Shown one piece after another: positions 5,401 to 5,776 of a DNA stretch of 5,776 nt; positions within the stretch are counted from its first letter, which is position 1, and the number at the start of each line of letters is the position of its first letter. Location: NCBI GenBank assembly GCA_947440895.1, contig CANETO010000149.1:1-5776 (forward strand), in the 5' to 3' direction. Below the pieces are notes generated by a model. It ran no database searches and was not told the DNA's origin. It saw nothing but the letters and a program-made list of their open reading frames with translations. The stretch comes from Planctomycetaceae bacterium (lineage in GTDB: Bacteria; Planctomycetota; Planctomycetia; Pirellulales; UBA1268). A program made the translations under genes and the position numbers.

Positions 5401-5776
5401 ATGTCAGTCGCTGACGTAAGCCGTGTGTCGATCGTCATCCCGTGCTATGAGATGCATGGCAAGGGGGCGGAATATCTGGCATGCGCACTGCACTCCATCT
5501 TCCTGCAGGCGTGGAAGCACATCGAAGTGGTCGTGGCTGACAATGCGCAGGATGGGTCGATCACCCAGGTGGTCGAGATGTGGAGGCATCTCCTACCAAT
5601 CGTGCACATCAGGCCCGGCACGAATCGATCGACGGACACTCTCAACGCCGGCATTCGAGAGGCTACCGGCGACGTGGTCCGCATCCTCTTTCAGGACGAC
5701 CTGTTGTTTGGCCCGAACAGCCTCGGGCAGATGATGCAGGAGTTTCATCGAGGTGCGCGGTGGTGTGTGGGACGAC
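5401..5776 (+). CDS. Family 2 glycosyltransferase, N-terminal part (cut by window edge)
   Basis: 125 codons are visible from ATG 5401, open to the end of the window. The N-terminus is typical of GT2: VSIVIPCYE (9-17), CALHSIFLQAW (28-38), IEVVVADNAQDGS (41-53) with Asp47 in the nucleotide-binding position, LNAGIREATGDVVRILFQDD (81-100), where Gln98-Asp99-Asp100 corresponds to the DxD-like motif. It should transfer a sugar from a nucleotide-sugar to a glycan or lipid-linked acceptor in the cytoplasm; specificity cannot be told without the C-terminus. The 16-nt gap to the preceding gene and the lack of a clear ribosome binding site or promoter suggest co-transcription and perhaps translational coupling. 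Confidence 0.85.
   Translation, partial: MSVADVSRVSIVIPCYEMHGKGAEYLACALHSIFLQAWKHIEVVVADNAQDGSITQVVEMWRHLLPIVHIRPGTNRSTDTLNAGIREATGDVVRILFQDDLLFGPNSLGQMMQEFHRGARWCVGR

Overview
The window looks like a chromosomal segment of a GC-rich planctomycete, probably of the Pirellulales. This is inferred from family content: a secreted ThuA-DUF1080 fusion protein, a small exported cysteine-rich protein of a kind common in that group, a carA without carB beside it, and short GC-rich hairpin elements between genes. No rRNA, tRNA, CRISPR array, transposase or insertion sequence is visible.

Layout, left to right. (1) 31-1503, +: an exported two-domain protein with an N-terminal ThuA-like domain and a C-terminal DUF1080 / 3-keto-disaccharide hydrolase-type domain. 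(2) 1504-1698: the carA control region. It holds two imperfect 40-bp direct repeats, each with a palindrome, the second running into an extended -10 promoter (TGCTATGAT). A strong ribosome binding site precedes the GTG start. (3) 1699-2844, +: carA, the glutaminase subunit of carbamoyl-phosphate synthetase, with an intact catalytic triad. It is followed by a perfect 8-bp hairpin with a GGAA tetraloop. (4) 2971-3493, -: a two-gene toxin-antitoxin operon, with a PF09720-type antitoxin overlapping a RelE/ParE-type toxin by 8 bp, convergent with carA. (5) 3494-3800: a divergent, partly AT-rich intergenic region of 307 bp. It holds a good minus-strand promoter and an inverted repeat for the TA operon, and a possible plus-strand promoter with two consecutive hairpin/palindrome elements for the next gene. 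(6) 3801-4307, +: a secreted protein with 21 cysteines in about 143 mature residues, ending at a textbook rho-independent terminator (4352-4384). (7) 4404-5384 and 5401-5776 (cut by the window edge), +: two putative glycosyltransferases separated by 16 nt, probably the start of a surface-glycan operon.

The genes do not form one pathway. They look like four neighbouring transcription units: sugar-related secreted protein, pyrimidine/arginine precursor synthesis, TA module, and envelope protein followed by glycan synthesis. The least explained parts are the paired palindromic repeats at the carA promoter, the cysteine ladder protein and its structured 5' region. All assignments come from reading the sequence and from family knowledge; no database search was run.
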